Below are positions 10,207-20,538 of a DNA stretch of 51,794 nt, in pieces (position 1 is the first letter of the stretch; each line of letters begins with the position of its first letter). This DNA comes from Mycogone perniciosa. Taxonomy: Eukaryota; Ascomycota; Sordariomycetes; Hypocreales; Hypocreaceae. The stretch covers positions 1 through 51,794 of the forward strand of contig JAOALB010000249.1 of NCBI GenBank assembly GCA_025331125.1, given 5' to 3'. Made by a program: the position numbers and the translations under genes. The notes under the pieces were generated by a model, which saw nothing but the letters and a program-made list of their open reading frames with translations, searched no databases and had not been told where the DNA came from.

Positions 10207-11506
10207 ACGTAGGTGAGTTTTGTGGGACATTGAACCTCGAGGGATTTAAAGAGTGGTGATAAGCCGCGAACATTTAAGAATGGACGCTGAACCGACAAAT
10301 CTGCACAGATACTAAGAGTTTGAATACGCTGCGGGCAGGGAGATCAGTGCTTTTCGGCTGGAATTCGTTGGTTTCCTTGCTGGTCTGGTAATAAAACCAC
10401 CGTCGTGTGGAACGTATATTTCGGTATTAATTCACTATCCAAGGCTACAATATTCCATGTCTCGATATTTTAGAGTAGGAGGAGAGACAAATTGGAAGAA
10501 TATTTTATCATTATCTTATGTCAAAACAACGGGAGTAGGTCATCTGTATACCATCAACTTCGTCCATCAGCCCCGTAGCGTCTTTGATCAAACTCTTCTG
10601 CTTAATCTTCTACAAAACACGCAGTCAAGCCCAAAGTTCACGGACATCTTCATCCTAATCATCTACCTACCCCTAGGCATTATTCGGCGGGTGTTGAACG
10701 ACACAATTGCACCAATTTTGGGCGACCCTGGCCCGTGCACTGACACTTAACCTTTGTATATTGCGCAGCGGGTTTTAATTGGTACTATGGTTAAGGGTTG
10801 ACCCACTTGGTGGATTTTCTGGTTAAGGGTTATGCTGCTAAGATGTGGCTTTAGTAAAGGGACGCGTGAAAATACGCGACTGTTTGTTAGTTTTAATAAT
10901 ATATTGTAGTCGATGTTATAAAATAAAATCGCAAGAAACAATGCAATTGAACGACATTGTAGTGCAGAATCTTGAGTTCCAGCTATCAGTTTGCAAGCTT
11001 TGTTATAGTGCAGTGCAGGCTGGGCCAGACTTCTCAACAATCAGTACTGATTGATAAGGCCCTTACTGATTACTGATTGATTGATTAGAGGCTTACTGAT
11101 ACTGATTGATTAGCTTACCAGTAAAGTGGGTCTTCCTATGTAGAAGGGTCACATGTAATATCACGTAACCTCTATCCATAACTAACCGTAGCAATTCCTT
11201 AAATTCTGTCACGGTACTAACCGCGACACAAGGTTGACGCCAGGTCACATGAGCTCTGGGTAACGTGACCATCCAACGCGTTCCTGGTAGTATTAGCCAT
11301 AGCCTTCTATAGAGCCTCAGGGCTTTCTTGCTCCTCACGGCACAACGTTATTTGCCTTGACCGGCCTTTCCATGCTGTAACAAATTCCAAGAGTAAATAC
11401 TAAGAAATAACGTAATTGTACTTTCAGCTCGAGTGTTTTAGCTACTCCTATAATCCTTAACCCGATTCGTATGTTGTTAAAAAGTATTCGTTGCTTGCAT
11501 AGAAAT
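10207..11506. other. AT-rich spacer with short repeats, no gene
   Basis: Direct repeats of GGTTAAGGGTT occur near 10789 and 10831 around GACCCACTTGGTGG, which suggests a decayed small DNA transposon. At 11043-11115 the word TACTGATTGATTAG is repeated in whole or part about five times. Frames of 70-100 codons here carry no recognisable domain. Confidence 0.4.
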
Positions 11507-12600
11507 TTAATTAGCATTATCTTGCGGTACATAAACTGTTCGGATAAAGTCGTTCTTATTCCAGTTCCCAAGACACTCCGTTATCTCAATTGTCTCGGCA
11601 CCGAGACATACACGGTCATACGAAACAGTGCGGCAAGCACCTAAGAAGACACGTTCGGCTTTATCCGACATAAGTGCAATCGACAATATGTCAATAGCCA
11701 TCTTATGCAGCTGAGGATATTCCATCCTTTGCTTCTCTCTAGTCCACTATATAAGCGGACTAACTCTGATCTTACAGGGAGAACCGTTAATAAACTTCTC
11801 TAGCTCATCCTCATAGTCACGCGTCTCCATTATATCAAGAGACTGTGCCAACTTATCATACACTGTCATCTGGATCTCCAGTGCCTCCTCTTGAGTGCTT
11901 TCAACAGGAAGATCTTTGTACTGACCCCAGATTTGCTTAGCCTTGTTTATAGCATTATGTCGCGCCCAACAGTCAGATAGAGGAAAATGGATGTAAATTG
12001 AGGTATTTTATGATGGCTTGAGATCTTTAACATCTAGGTGCGAAGACTTCTTATTTATAGCCGTCTAAAGTATCATAACAAAGGAATAACTAGCTAGGGA
12101 ATAGATAACAAGATAACAAGATAACGAAGGTGTGTCATATTAAATGACTAATGGAAGCTCCAAATGCGACACACTATTATGCTAATTGATATGCCAGTTT
12201 TGGAAAAGGTATTTGAGTTGCTTTAATGGGTGGAGAAGCAACGCCGCGGAATATACAGGTGTCTTGTCCGTTTTAAAGTAATACTTATCTAGTACAAACC
12301 ACCCTATATTAATTGAGTGGGTAAGGCGCCGGTTATTACTGTAAACCTTCTATGAAACAGTTAATATAATCAAGCATTATAGTAAATAGGACTGAATAAA
12401 TATTGACCTTAGCATCTTCAAAATGCTTAAGTAAGATATCTATCTGGTAAAGCAACTGATTTAACAATGACCACTTTTTCTACTGCGTTAGGGTGGCCTG
12501 CCAGAAGGGTTGCAGGAAGTCTGCCGTAAGTGTAAGAATATCCTAGTTATCTGCCGTGAGGCTGTTTTTGCCTAAGAACTTATAATGCTTTTACTGAAAT
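11507..12600 (-). pseudogene. RIP-mutated hAT transposase relic
   Basis: Read on the minus strand, conserved hAT blocks appear in the right order but in changing frames with many stops. Near 12470-12180: FLQPFWQATL, then VLDKYYFKTDKTPVYSAALL. Near 11960-11850: NKAKQIWGQYKDLP. Near 11790-11740: ELEKFINGSPCKIR. Finally the dimerisation block at 11725-11507: EYPQLHKMAIDILSIALMSD, then AERVFLGACRTVSYDR. About 200 bases of AT-rich DNA interrupt it around 12000-12180. AT richness and abundant TA dinucleotides fit repeat-induced point mutation. It is a different subfamily from the relic at 841-1623, being closer in wording to the MSDEPERVF-type fungal hATs. Confidence 0.8.
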
Positions 12601-13620
12601 ACCATAAGCTTATCTTTTTTCTTAAGAGCAGTCTGAAGTAGTGTATACCATGAATTCTATCTCGTTGCATTATCAATACCGAGTGCGCAACCTGCTAAAC
12701 GTTGCCAAGCATCACTATATATCATAGAGCTCCGGGTGTATACGGTAATGTTGTGCAGTTTACTAAGAGGGCCAATTAATCGCTATCCGGCTTGATCCTC
12801 TGACACCTTCTGGTGCTTGCCTATCTTATTCCTTGATTGCAGTCGTGCGTGTAAAGACCTAATAACAGTGGTGTCCGTGTTTATATCTGCTTTATTAATT
12901 GCCGCGTTAAACGCCTCTTTACTGGAGGCGAAAAGAAATGCCTAGAGGCAGAGATTAATAATATAGCCTCCGCATTAAACACGGCGCTCGGCAGCGTCCA
13001 TTCTAACGCTAAACTCATTCACTAATACTGTCAATAAAGCCTGCAGGCAAGTATTGTTAGCAGCAGCGTTATTAAAGGTAAAGTAACTAATATTGCCTGC
13101 GATATTAAAATATCGTATAGTATCTAGTAAGTGCCGTGATATTGCCTCGCCGGAGTGACTCTGCTGTATGTTTAGCAGACCTAATAGGGCTTCACGGAGA
13201 TTATAGTGTTTATTAACCCATTATCTATATATTCCAAGAAAAGCTTTTTGATGCGGCGATAACTATAAATCAATACTAAAGTAGACTTGCGACTTTGCCG
13301 CCTATAGTTAATCCTTAATATTCTTATGGTATATGATATAGGATCGTTTAATATGCGATAATATAGTATTTCCTGTTAGATAAGAACCTTTTCGGCATGC
13401 AGGTTAACTATATAAAGAAGTGCTTGGTATTCCGGCTAAGAGATACAGTTAAGCGGGAGACGGCGGCGCGTAACCAGTTAGATCTGTGCTTTGTAGAATG
13501 CATTAAGGTTAATTGCATTCCGGAAGATTGATTGTTTATCTCGGGAGAATATCGCTCAGTTATTTTCTTTTATATATGCAAATGCAATTTCAAGAGACTG
13601 TTAAAGTGCCTGGTCATTAT
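12601..13620 (-). other. probable 5' part of the same decayed hAT element
   Basis: AT-rich and stop-rich on both strands. It lies where the catalytic and BED parts of the minus-strand hAT relic should be, but I cannot read conserved blocks with confidence. Assignment is by position only. Confidence 0.35.
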
Positions 13621-13671
13621 TCCATAGGTCGTTTGAGTTCAACGACTTTTAATTACCAGCGAAATTGCCAA

Positions 13672-13685
13672 AACGCACAGACCAT
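13672..13685. repeat. left arm of 14-nt inverted repeat around the 881-aa ORF
   Basis: AAACGCACAGACCA here is the exact reverse complement of 16623-16636. A second, weaker match lies outside it: TCAACGA at 13640 against TCGTTGA at 16645. The pair brackets the ORF at a distance of about 2.95 kb. Confidence 0.65.
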
Positions 13686-13737
13686 ATAGACTAAAACAAC
13701 CTACGACTCAAACAACTATTTTAATTGGCTGTCTTTA

Positions 13738-13762
13738 ACCTAAGTGGGGTACTTAGGTTACT
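13738..13762. repeat. perfect 10-bp hairpin upstream of the 881-aa ORF
   Basis: TAACCTAAGT, a GGGGT loop, then ACTTAGGTTA form a perfect 10-bp stem with a 5-nt loop, about 170 bases before the start codon. The word CTTAGGTTAAG recurs downstream of the ORF at about 16709. Confidence 0.6.
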
Positions 13763-13931
13763 CAGGGTTATGTTAGGTTAAGCTTATACCGTATTGAGGA
13801 TTAGTCTAGCGCTTCTGTTAAAGGGGAAGGCTGGGGCTTATTGCTTTACGAAAAGTATATATTAATAGTTAAATCTCTATAATTTAAAACTAAACAATCA
13901 GGTTTTACTTATTATACTACGACTTTGAATA

Positions 13932-16577
13932 ATGGAGCAATTATTAAATAAGCCAGAGCTTATTCGGCTTTATGAGCCAAGCATGCTTTTGCTATGTTTA
14001 ATATGCCGAGCCGCTATCCGCCCCGGAGCTACAGCCGTTGCATCACATTTTCGAAAACAACACAGGCTCACTGGAGATTCACTGCAGCAGGTGATGGCGT
14101 TTGAAAATTCACATCGGGCTACTTTGAATGACCCACGCACAGTTGAGCTACCAAGCGACTATAGTCTTCCGCTCGATAACCTCCCGGTCTTAGGAGGTTA
14201 TAGCTGTACGGAGTGTCGGCACTTAACTATTAACAAGAAGAACATGTTCACGCATCAGAGTCAGTCCAGTCATGGCCTAGATATGGGCCAGACCGGTTGG
14301 GTGAATGTAACGCTGCAGACATTCTCTCGAGGACGTCACGCGAGGTACTGGATAGTCAACTCAACTGTGGATTCTGATGCTTTTACTGGGAGTGAAGACA
14401 ATGAGAGTGGAGACGGCGAGGCTGAGGCTGGGGTTAGGTATATGGATGAGACCGAGGGATTGGTAAAAATGGCTGAGAGTTGCGAAAAGAGGCTTCTTCA
14501 AGAGGAGGAGGAGAAGCGACGGCTTGTCGAGACGCCTGGGGGGGTCAATACTGACTCAAGATGGGTCAAGTTTATGAAGTGGGCCGAGCATCTACAACAG
14601 AAACACCGGCCAACACTATATCAAGCCAGTTTACTGCCTGCAGTTGAGGCAGTAGAGAAGCGGTGGTGGAACCGGGAGATAATTAAGGCGAACCGACGTC
14701 TTAGGCAGCTCGCGGCAAGCTTTGATCGGGTTCTGGTTAAGTGTATGGACAGGCTCGATCAGGTGCCTGAGCAAACACTAAAGTGGCTAATCAGTATTGA
14801 TCCGACAAAGCCGGCGAGTCGGCCATTCAGCAAGAAGCAAGAGGCAGCCACGATGGAGCGGTATAGCTCATTTGTGCAGCGATATATATGTTACTGCGCT
14901 CGAGTATATCTGCTTGGACGTTCCAGCGCGAAGGTCGAGCACGGAGTTAGATTTACGGACGGGCAGTGGGATGGGTTAGAGAATATGGTACAGCGGCTCG
15001 ATGCTCTCGTGGCTATAACCCCCGACCGCCAAGGGGGCGATGAGGATGAGGACCATGACGATGGTGAAAGTCCGGAAAGGGAAGCACTTGATCGCGCTGT
15101 CTTTCAGTTCTGCATTATGTCGATTAAGCAAAAGTTGGGACAGAAACCGTACCGCAACCCGCTTCTACACTTTACCGCTGTTCTCGGCATTGACCGAACA
15201 GGCGAGTCGTGGGTGCCATCAGCTTCACACACACGCTTTCTGGCCGGCTTTTTATGGTGCGGGGGGGTATTGATGCTAGAGTATTTCTTCGAAGACGTAA
15301 CGCCCGATTCGGACGGTTCAAATGACGATGACCCAAGCTATGAGACCACTTTCGACGCCATTGCCCGATTTCAGGAGGGACACCGACAATGGCTCTCAGA
15401 CGGCTCATACACGCCATTCAGCTCAATTATCCAGTGGATGACGTACGGTCGAGGTTATCGAGCGCAAGAGGGTGGCCTGGCACGGCTGGCATGGGAGAGC
15501 GACGGCAAGACGCTCAGCTACCAAGGTAACCGCATCCGGGTGGGGGACTTTCAGCAAACCGCCCAGGCAGCTGTCAAAGACGCCGAGGCATTTATGGATA
15601 AGCTTATGTTTGGCCAATGGGACCAGGTTAAGAAGACGATCAAGCTTAGGGACATCGTCGACAGCTTGGTTTACGAGGGACCAGGGCGGTCGTTCGCTAC
15701 AAACCGCAAGAACGCTTGGCTTAGGCCGGGAGCTGGCCGGATGATGGAGCTGGTCGGCAAAACGCTCTGGAGAAAGGTTGAAGTGGGCAATGGCCAGCTC
15801 CTATATGAGTGTCGTCGGCAGCGGGTAGAGGAGTATATTTCAGACCTGAAGCAGTTCAAGGGCAGATCTTCTGCGGCCGTACATATCTGGTCAGGGCAAC
15901 CCGGACGCGGACCTGAGATTACAACGATCAAACACTGCGATACAGAGGAGCTGCCGAAGAATACGTTTATCTTTGACGGGCAGATGATGCTAGTGACGGA
16001 TCGGGACAAGAGCAGGAGCATAAATGGGCGGGGCCGGGTGATTGCACGGTTCTTGCCGGAGCACTTGAGTTTAATAATAGTAGCATATATTGGGTGGTTG
16101 CTGCCGTTTGAGAAGGTGCTGCATGAGCTGTCGGGGATCCGTGGGCCGTCCGATAAGATCGGGCCGTGGGTCTGGAAGACAGCCGAGCAAGGGATCTGGA
16201 ACACAGAGCGGCTTAGCAAGCAGCTAGGGTTACTTACCGGGACGCATCTCGGAACCAGTCTTGGCGTATCAAGCTACCGGCACGTGGCTATTGAGTTTGG
16301 GCGTCGGATTAAGGGGCTGATTATTCGGCAGATTGAGCTGGAAGGGGTAGAGGCAGGCGGAGACGACGATGAAGATGAATACGTCGATCCACTGACGGGC
16401 GAGACACGCAAGCAAGAGCGGGTGGAGTATATATGGGATCTACAGGCAACGCACGGCAGTCTTATCGCGCGCAACCACTATGCGGTTAACGTTCTTTACC
16501 CGGGCCAGCTGCAGCCGGAAATGATATCCAACTTCCAGGAAATTAGCAGGCTCTGGCACGGGTTTCTAGCAAATTAG
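13932..16577 (+). CDS. C2H2/OrsD-like zinc-finger protein with tyrosine-recombinase-like C-terminus
   Basis: Intact 881-codon frame from ATG. The N-terminus has two C2H2-type units: CLICRAAIRPG with HFRKQH near residues 22-44, and SCTECRH with THQSQSSH near 90-120. These resemble the OrsD/DUF3505 region of fungal proteins often fused to RecQ-like helicases. The middle has LLHFTAVLGIDRTG, a family hallmark shared with the next ORF. The C-terminal 230 residues carry a readable tyrosine-recombinase layout: R659 in GQPGRGPEIT, K693 in DRDKSRS, R783-H784 in SSYRHVAIEFGR, H841 in ATHGS and Y850 in NHYAVN. An acidic insert (DDDEDEY) separates the R box from the final boxes. The homologues I know continue into a helicase; here the frame ends at WHGFLAN, so the helicase part is absent. 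Likely a mobile-element protein acting on DNA. Recombinase activity is inference; membership of this fungal family is more certain. Confidence 0.7.
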   Translation: MEQLLNKPELIRLYEPSMLLLCLICRAAIRPGATAVASHFRKQHRLTGDSLQQVMAFENSHRATLNDPRTVELPSDYSLPLDNLPVLGGYSCTECRHLTINKKNMFTHQSQSSHGLDMGQTGWVNVTLQTFSRGRHARYWIVNSTVDSDAFTGSEDNESGDGEAEAGVRYMDETEGLVKMAESCEKRLLQEEEEKRRLVETPGGVNTDSRWVKFMKWAEHLQQKHRPTLYQASLLPAVEAVEKRWWNREIIKANRRLRQLAASFDRVLVKCMDRLDQVPEQTLKWLISIDPTKPASRPFSKKQEAATMERYSSFVQRYICYCARVYLLGRSSAKVEHGVRFTDGQWDGLENMVQRLDALVAITPDRQGGDEDEDHDDGESPEREALDRAVFQFCIMSIKQKLGQKPYRNPLLHFTAVLGIDRTGESWVPSASHTRFLAGFLWCGGVLMLEYFFEDVTPDSDGSNDDDPSYETTFDAIARFQEGHRQWLSDGSYTPFSSIIQWMTYGRGYRAQEGGLARLAWESDGKTLSYQGNRIRVGDFQQTAQAAVKDAEAFMDKLMFGQWDQVKKTIKLRDIVDSLVYEGPGRSFATNRKNAWLRPGAGRMMELVGKTLWRKVEVGNGQLLYECRRQRVEEYISDLKQFKGRSSAAVHIWSGQPGRGPEITTIKHCDTEELPKNTFIFDGQMMLVTDRDKSRSINGRGRVIARFLPEHLSLIIVAYIGWLLPFEKVLHELSGIRGPSDKIGPWVWKTAEQGIWNTERLSKQLGLLTGTHLGTSLGVSSYRHVAIEFGRRIKGLIIRQIELEGVEAGGDDDEDEYVDPLTGETRKQERVEYIWDLQATHGSLIARNHYAVNVLYPGQLQPEMISNFQEISRLWHGFLAN

Positions 16578-16580
16578 TAG

Positions 16581-16605
16581 TGGCCGATTTTGCGTAAATC
16601 GGCCA
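16581..16605 (+). terminator. perfect 10-bp hairpin three bases after the stop codon
   Basis: TGGCCGATTT, a TGCGT loop, then AAATCGGCCA form a perfect stem right after the stop of the 881-aa ORF. Fungal mRNAs do not need such a structure, so it may be a 3' end or element-terminus structure. It has the same geometry (10-bp stem, 5-nt loop) as the hairpin at 13738-13762 but a different sequence. Confidence 0.55.
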
Positions 16606-17031
16606 TAGAAATTGGTGAGATTTGGTCTGTGCGTTTATGCTGGATCGTTGAGACTGGGCCGGTTTGCTGATTCGCTACTATGCTAAACCCAAGCCCCACA
16701 TAATACTTAGGTTAAGCCAACGTCCTCTACAGACCTTACAGACCTTCTAGTTCACTGGCCTTTTTATACCAAAAAGCTTCCCCATGATCGCTTCATCCAA
16801 TCAACATTCGCCATTATCCTTTTTGATTAAAAAAAATCTACACTTATAAAACACGGCCCCACTAGCCGGCCACCTCCCGGAAACTTATTTCCTATTTCCT
16901 TAAAACCCCCTTTAATTTGTATTTTTTACTACACTAAAGCCTAAGCTATAAACCACAAACCCATCCTCTATATAAGCTATAATAGAAACTTATTGGAATC
17001 ACCTAGGCAGTATTGCTAAATATCATCCACA
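16606..17031. other. spacer holding the right inverted-repeat arm (16623-16636)
   Basis: Contains TGGTCTGTGCGTTT at 16623-16636, the partner of 13672-13685. The rest is AT- and CT-rich and probably the promoter of the next ORF. No gene seen. Confidence 0.5.
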
Positions 17032-18951
17032 ATGTCCCTGCCTATGCTGCGGCCGTCATACACACCGCAACAACCATTAATACATTCGGAAACTCCTCTA
17101 CCTATAAGCTCTCCCTATAAGCCGCTTAGGGATGGCCCATCCGAACAATGGCCACATACGCCTGTGCCTGCGCTAAAGTATGATGATGTGCTACTTGCGC
17201 AGGAAGCGGCTGAAGATCATCGCTTACAAGCTAGGGCGACCAGTATGTGGCGCGAAAGCCAAGAATACTCATGCGCCGAAGATAATGAGACGACCCCTTG
17301 GCTAAAGCATACGAGATGGCCGGAGAGGTTTCGGGATCGGCCGCTTGATATCATCATAGCCTCCGCCAGGCTGCCTGTTCAAAGCCTTTGCCGGCAGAAC
17401 GAGGACTTTATACTCGGCAGCTGGCGAGGCACTCCATTCCATAGTTCCGCAGCAGCAGAAGCCCGGATCCGTGTCCTGATGCGCGCCGTTGATGATATAT
17501 TTGACCGAGCCGAGGCGACCCTCGCATGCACTTCTTACCAATCGCGGTGCTGGCTGACAAGTTACCGAAATGATGGTGCATTTCGAAACCGCCCGCTGCG
17601 CGTCATGCCACCAAGTACAGAGCGGAAGTACAAATCGAGGTGGAAGCAATTCGTGTGCTATATATTTCGGGCCCTCGAGATGGGGCCGCGTCGGCGCCGG
17701 GAAGTGCACAACATGCGGCTGCGTAAAGACGACATAGAAATGATGAACCACATTATGGATCTTGCATCGCAAATTGTGGAAAGGGGGGATTGCAACGATG
17801 TTAACGTTCAATATGGCAGCGATAACGTTGATGGCAGGGATAATGACAGCGATAATGGCAGCGAAAGCGATGACTACAGCGATAGCGATATTTATGAAGA
17901 TGACAACAGAGAAGATGAGGTGTGTGACGATGATGAGGATATGGAAGGTAGCCATGTAGAGTACAGCACGGCTCAGTCAATTTTCCGTCTTCCTGGAGGT
18001 ACTCGGCTCGAGCTTTCCGAGGCAATTTTTCAACTATCAATGATGTTTTGGACATACCGGTGCCAAGATGGAGTAATGGACTCATATGCGATAGTACAAT
18101 TCACAGCGGTTATGGGGATCCACCGTTCCTCATTGGCATACCGCGATGCATACAGTTTCACACCAGATCTTGCAGCCCTTATCTGGCTAGGACGGGTACT
18201 ATTTCTCGAGTATAGCCTGCCGCGGTACAGTTACAACACGCTGGTGTATCCCTGGCCAGTCCGACAAGCGTACTCATCACAGCCAGAGCGTCTTGAGGCG
18301 ATTCGAACGAAGTATATGCTGAGGGGTTGCTACTCACCACTGAGCGAGCTTATTGAGCTTAAGGCCTTTGGGAAGAGTATTGTAAGACGAGAGGGGCCTC
18401 GCGGGACTCTGACCTGGGCTCTGGACGGCTGCTCTTTTACGATCGGGGACGATAAGGTGGTGCGTCTATCGGAGTTCTGCACTGCCTACCATACGGCAAT
18501 TAGAGTACAAGAGCTAGTCACAGAGATGATGCTAGGGTGGAATCCTACAATCGATCTTTCCACAATCCGCGACGACCTGACCTGTCAGTTACCAGGGTGG
18601 TGCTTCCTTGACAAACCAGAGAATCGGCTTTCAGGAATGTATAGAGCGATGTCACGCCGTGCGTGGCCCTCTTCGTTCCGCGGCAAAGCACTCGCTAAGG
18701 CGGGCCATTGGTTGCCCGGATCATGCCTAGCGTACCTAGAGGCAGGCGCTGAATTGTCCACAAAGAGCTTTTCGGCGTTTCATATTACAGCAGGGTTACC
18801 GGGTCGAGGCACAGAGGTAACAAGTGTTCGCTTCAGAAACACCAAGTTAGCCATCAGAACCGTATTTATCCGTGACGGACAAGTTATTGTTATTATAAGC
18901 TATACTAAAGCCCATACGTCAAATTACTACGCCTTCTATACCTGGACGTAG
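17032..18951 (+). pseudogene. truncated paralogue of the 881-aa ORF
   Basis: An open frame of 639 codons from ATG, related to the upstream ORF. Compare VQFTAVMGIHRSS with LHFTAVLGIDRTG, then AALIWLGRVLFLEYSLP with AGFLWCGGVLMLEY, and GLPGRGTEVTSVRF with GQPGRGPEITTIKH. The N-terminal zinc fingers of the relative are not visible; a proline-rich start replaces them. A D/S/G/N-rich low-complexity stretch spans about residues 255-305. The frame retains the first Arg box (R592) and the Lys position (K626 in SYTKAHTSN) but stops 13 residues later, before the YRH and Tyr boxes. A LINE fragment on the opposite strand begins within about 250 bases, so insertion and decay probably removed the end. Without the last boxes it should lack recombinase activity. 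Confidence 0.6.
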
Positions 18952-19198
18952 TAGTCTAGAACTCAAGCCGAGATTATAGTGGGATAAGCTGGGCAAGAAC
19001 TGCATGAGAGCCTGGTTATTTCTACACTGCCCTAATAATAATGTTTTGGCTGGACACGAGTGACGAGATGAACACAGGTATGGAGTATCTATCCGTACGA
19101 AGTCGAAAATTAGGCTGAGGCAGCTAGACATGCAGCGGTTAGAGTTTGGAAGTAGGCGCCAATCGGATCATTTGGCCTTGGACGCCCTGTATGAACTA
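18952..19198. other. junction between truncated ORF and LINE fragment
   Basis: No supported gene. The continuation expected for the 639-aa ORF is not readable in any frame here, so the break between the two elements lies in or just before this stretch. Confidence 0.4.
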
Positions 19199-19443
19199 TC
19201 CAAAGTTTTCCTGGCACTCCCTCGGGACATATTTATTTGCCGCTCCAGCCCGGTCCGAAGGGGTTCGGGGAGGGTAGTGACCACCGTGTAGTGGTCTGGA
19301 CCTGTGTTGAGGAATTGTTCGACCTTCAACGCGGTTGGGCAGTTTGAGTAGGCCAGGTCGATGCAGCGGGCCTGAGTGCCTGGTTAGGGATTCCGTGAGG
19401 GACAGGACAGGGTCAGGTCGCACCTCTCCACCCATTCTGCGAT
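19199..19443 (-). pseudogene. non-LTR retrotransposon (LINE, Tad1-like) endonuclease fragment
   Basis: On the minus strand one frame reads AEWVERCDLTLSCPSRNP, a TAA, then GTQARCIDLAYSN, EQFLNTGPDHYTVVTTLPEP. This is the C-terminal part of the endonuclease/exonuclease/phosphatase domain of fungal LINEs, including the (S)DH segment, here PDH. No reverse transcriptase follows. The stop is consistent with CAA-to-TAA. A typical short dead fragment; on the other strand it is only a shadow. Confidence 0.7.
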
Positions 19444-20240
19444 CTGTTCCTGCGATCCATTCTACATGAGCAGAATGACGCAGCGGTTTCAGGGATTACA
19501 AACAAGGGGATGCCTTGTATCTTGAGTATTTTAGCATTTATTGTGAATCTTTGATATCTCACTTATAGGCGTTACGAAGGCAAGTTGTGTCACTGCTCTC
19601 TTGAGTCGTGAGTGTAACGCAATATTGGTAAATACTAGTTGTTGTGTGTTCTTGGCTTTCCTACTTAATCTGTGGATGTAAAGCAAATCATCTCCATGAT
19701 CAAGCACATATGATCATGTCCATTAGAATATACGGCACCCCATCAAGCTCTTGTCTTAAGATGGCTGTCTTCCATTTTTTACAGCGGAAGACTCCAAATT
19801 TGGAGTCACATGCTTCCATTCATAGACGCAAAACTAACATCTTAACTTCAGTAGACTCCAATATAACACATTTAGCGATGCTGCATGAGCCTATCTTGTA
19901 GTTTTTATATTATCGCAATCGCGGCGGCACCGAACCGAAGCTTTAGTATTGCGTTAACCGCAGGAAGCTATGTTATACAGACTTGCAGGATCTTTGATGC
20001 GGTTTTCTCTTTTCTCAGCGTAGCAGTCTGAAAACATTCTTTACGGCATAAGCGAAATATTGCAACTCATGAGAATATGTGCATAGCACCGTCTAAAGGA
20101 GTTATAGAGAGTACTTTCACATTTTTGTGTATATGTGACGTCCTGATCCTATACCTGGTATAGGGTAAGGGTTTCCAAGGTAATAAGCCTAGGCTAGTAG
20201 GATTATGTTGGCAGAGAGGATAGGGAGTAGATTGAGCAGT
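19444..20240. other. gene-free stretch
   Basis: About 800 bases with no supported gene. A plus-strand frame of 85 codons at 19644 has no recognisable motif. Confidence 0.45.
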
Positions 20241-20538
20241 TGTAGTCACAAGTGCGTAAGAGTGCAATAGAAGGTGTAGCTTGTATTCAGTGTTGATACT
20301 TTGTTAACGACTGGCTATCTAAGTCTATCTAAAGAGCGTAGTGAAGCGAACTTATATATCCAGTCCTTGGTTGAGGCTCACTCAAGAGATCGTGATCCTC
20401 AGCGGTGGCTCACTGAGAGGGTAGTGATCCAACCGGGGTGGCTCACAACCTTGTTGTAGCTCCCATGTTGATTGGTCTTGTCGGTCCGTGGGTTCTTCCG
20501 TGGTACTTACTTGATGTACCTGTGGTTGGGTCGTAACA
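20241..20538 (-). mobile_element. probable solo LTR
   Basis: Read on the minus strand, a 298-base segment begins TGTTACGACCC and ends GTGACTACA, so it has TG...CA termini. It has a TATATAAG-type TATA box in its middle (plus-strand CTTATATATC at 20351) and an AATACAAGC-type 3' region. Short internal repeats of GTGAGCC are present. No gag or pol lies on either side, and I could not find a clean 5-bp target duplication, so the boundaries are provisional. Confidence 0.5.

Noticed and set aside
11043..11115. TACTGATTGATTAG repeats as an origin or regulatory array
   Set aside because: Short, irregular and in decayed AT-rich DNA; more likely simple-sequence slippage.
15671..16219. Minus-strand 182-codon frame
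   Set aside because: Shadow of the recombinase-like C-terminus of the 881-aa ORF; no motif of its own.
17302..17955. Minus-strand 217-codon frame that looks like a hydrophobic membrane protein (runs of I, V, A)
   Set aside because: It is antisense to the GAT/AGC-rich acidic low-complexity part of the 639-codon ORF; reversed Asp/Ser codons give Ile/Val/Ala automatically.
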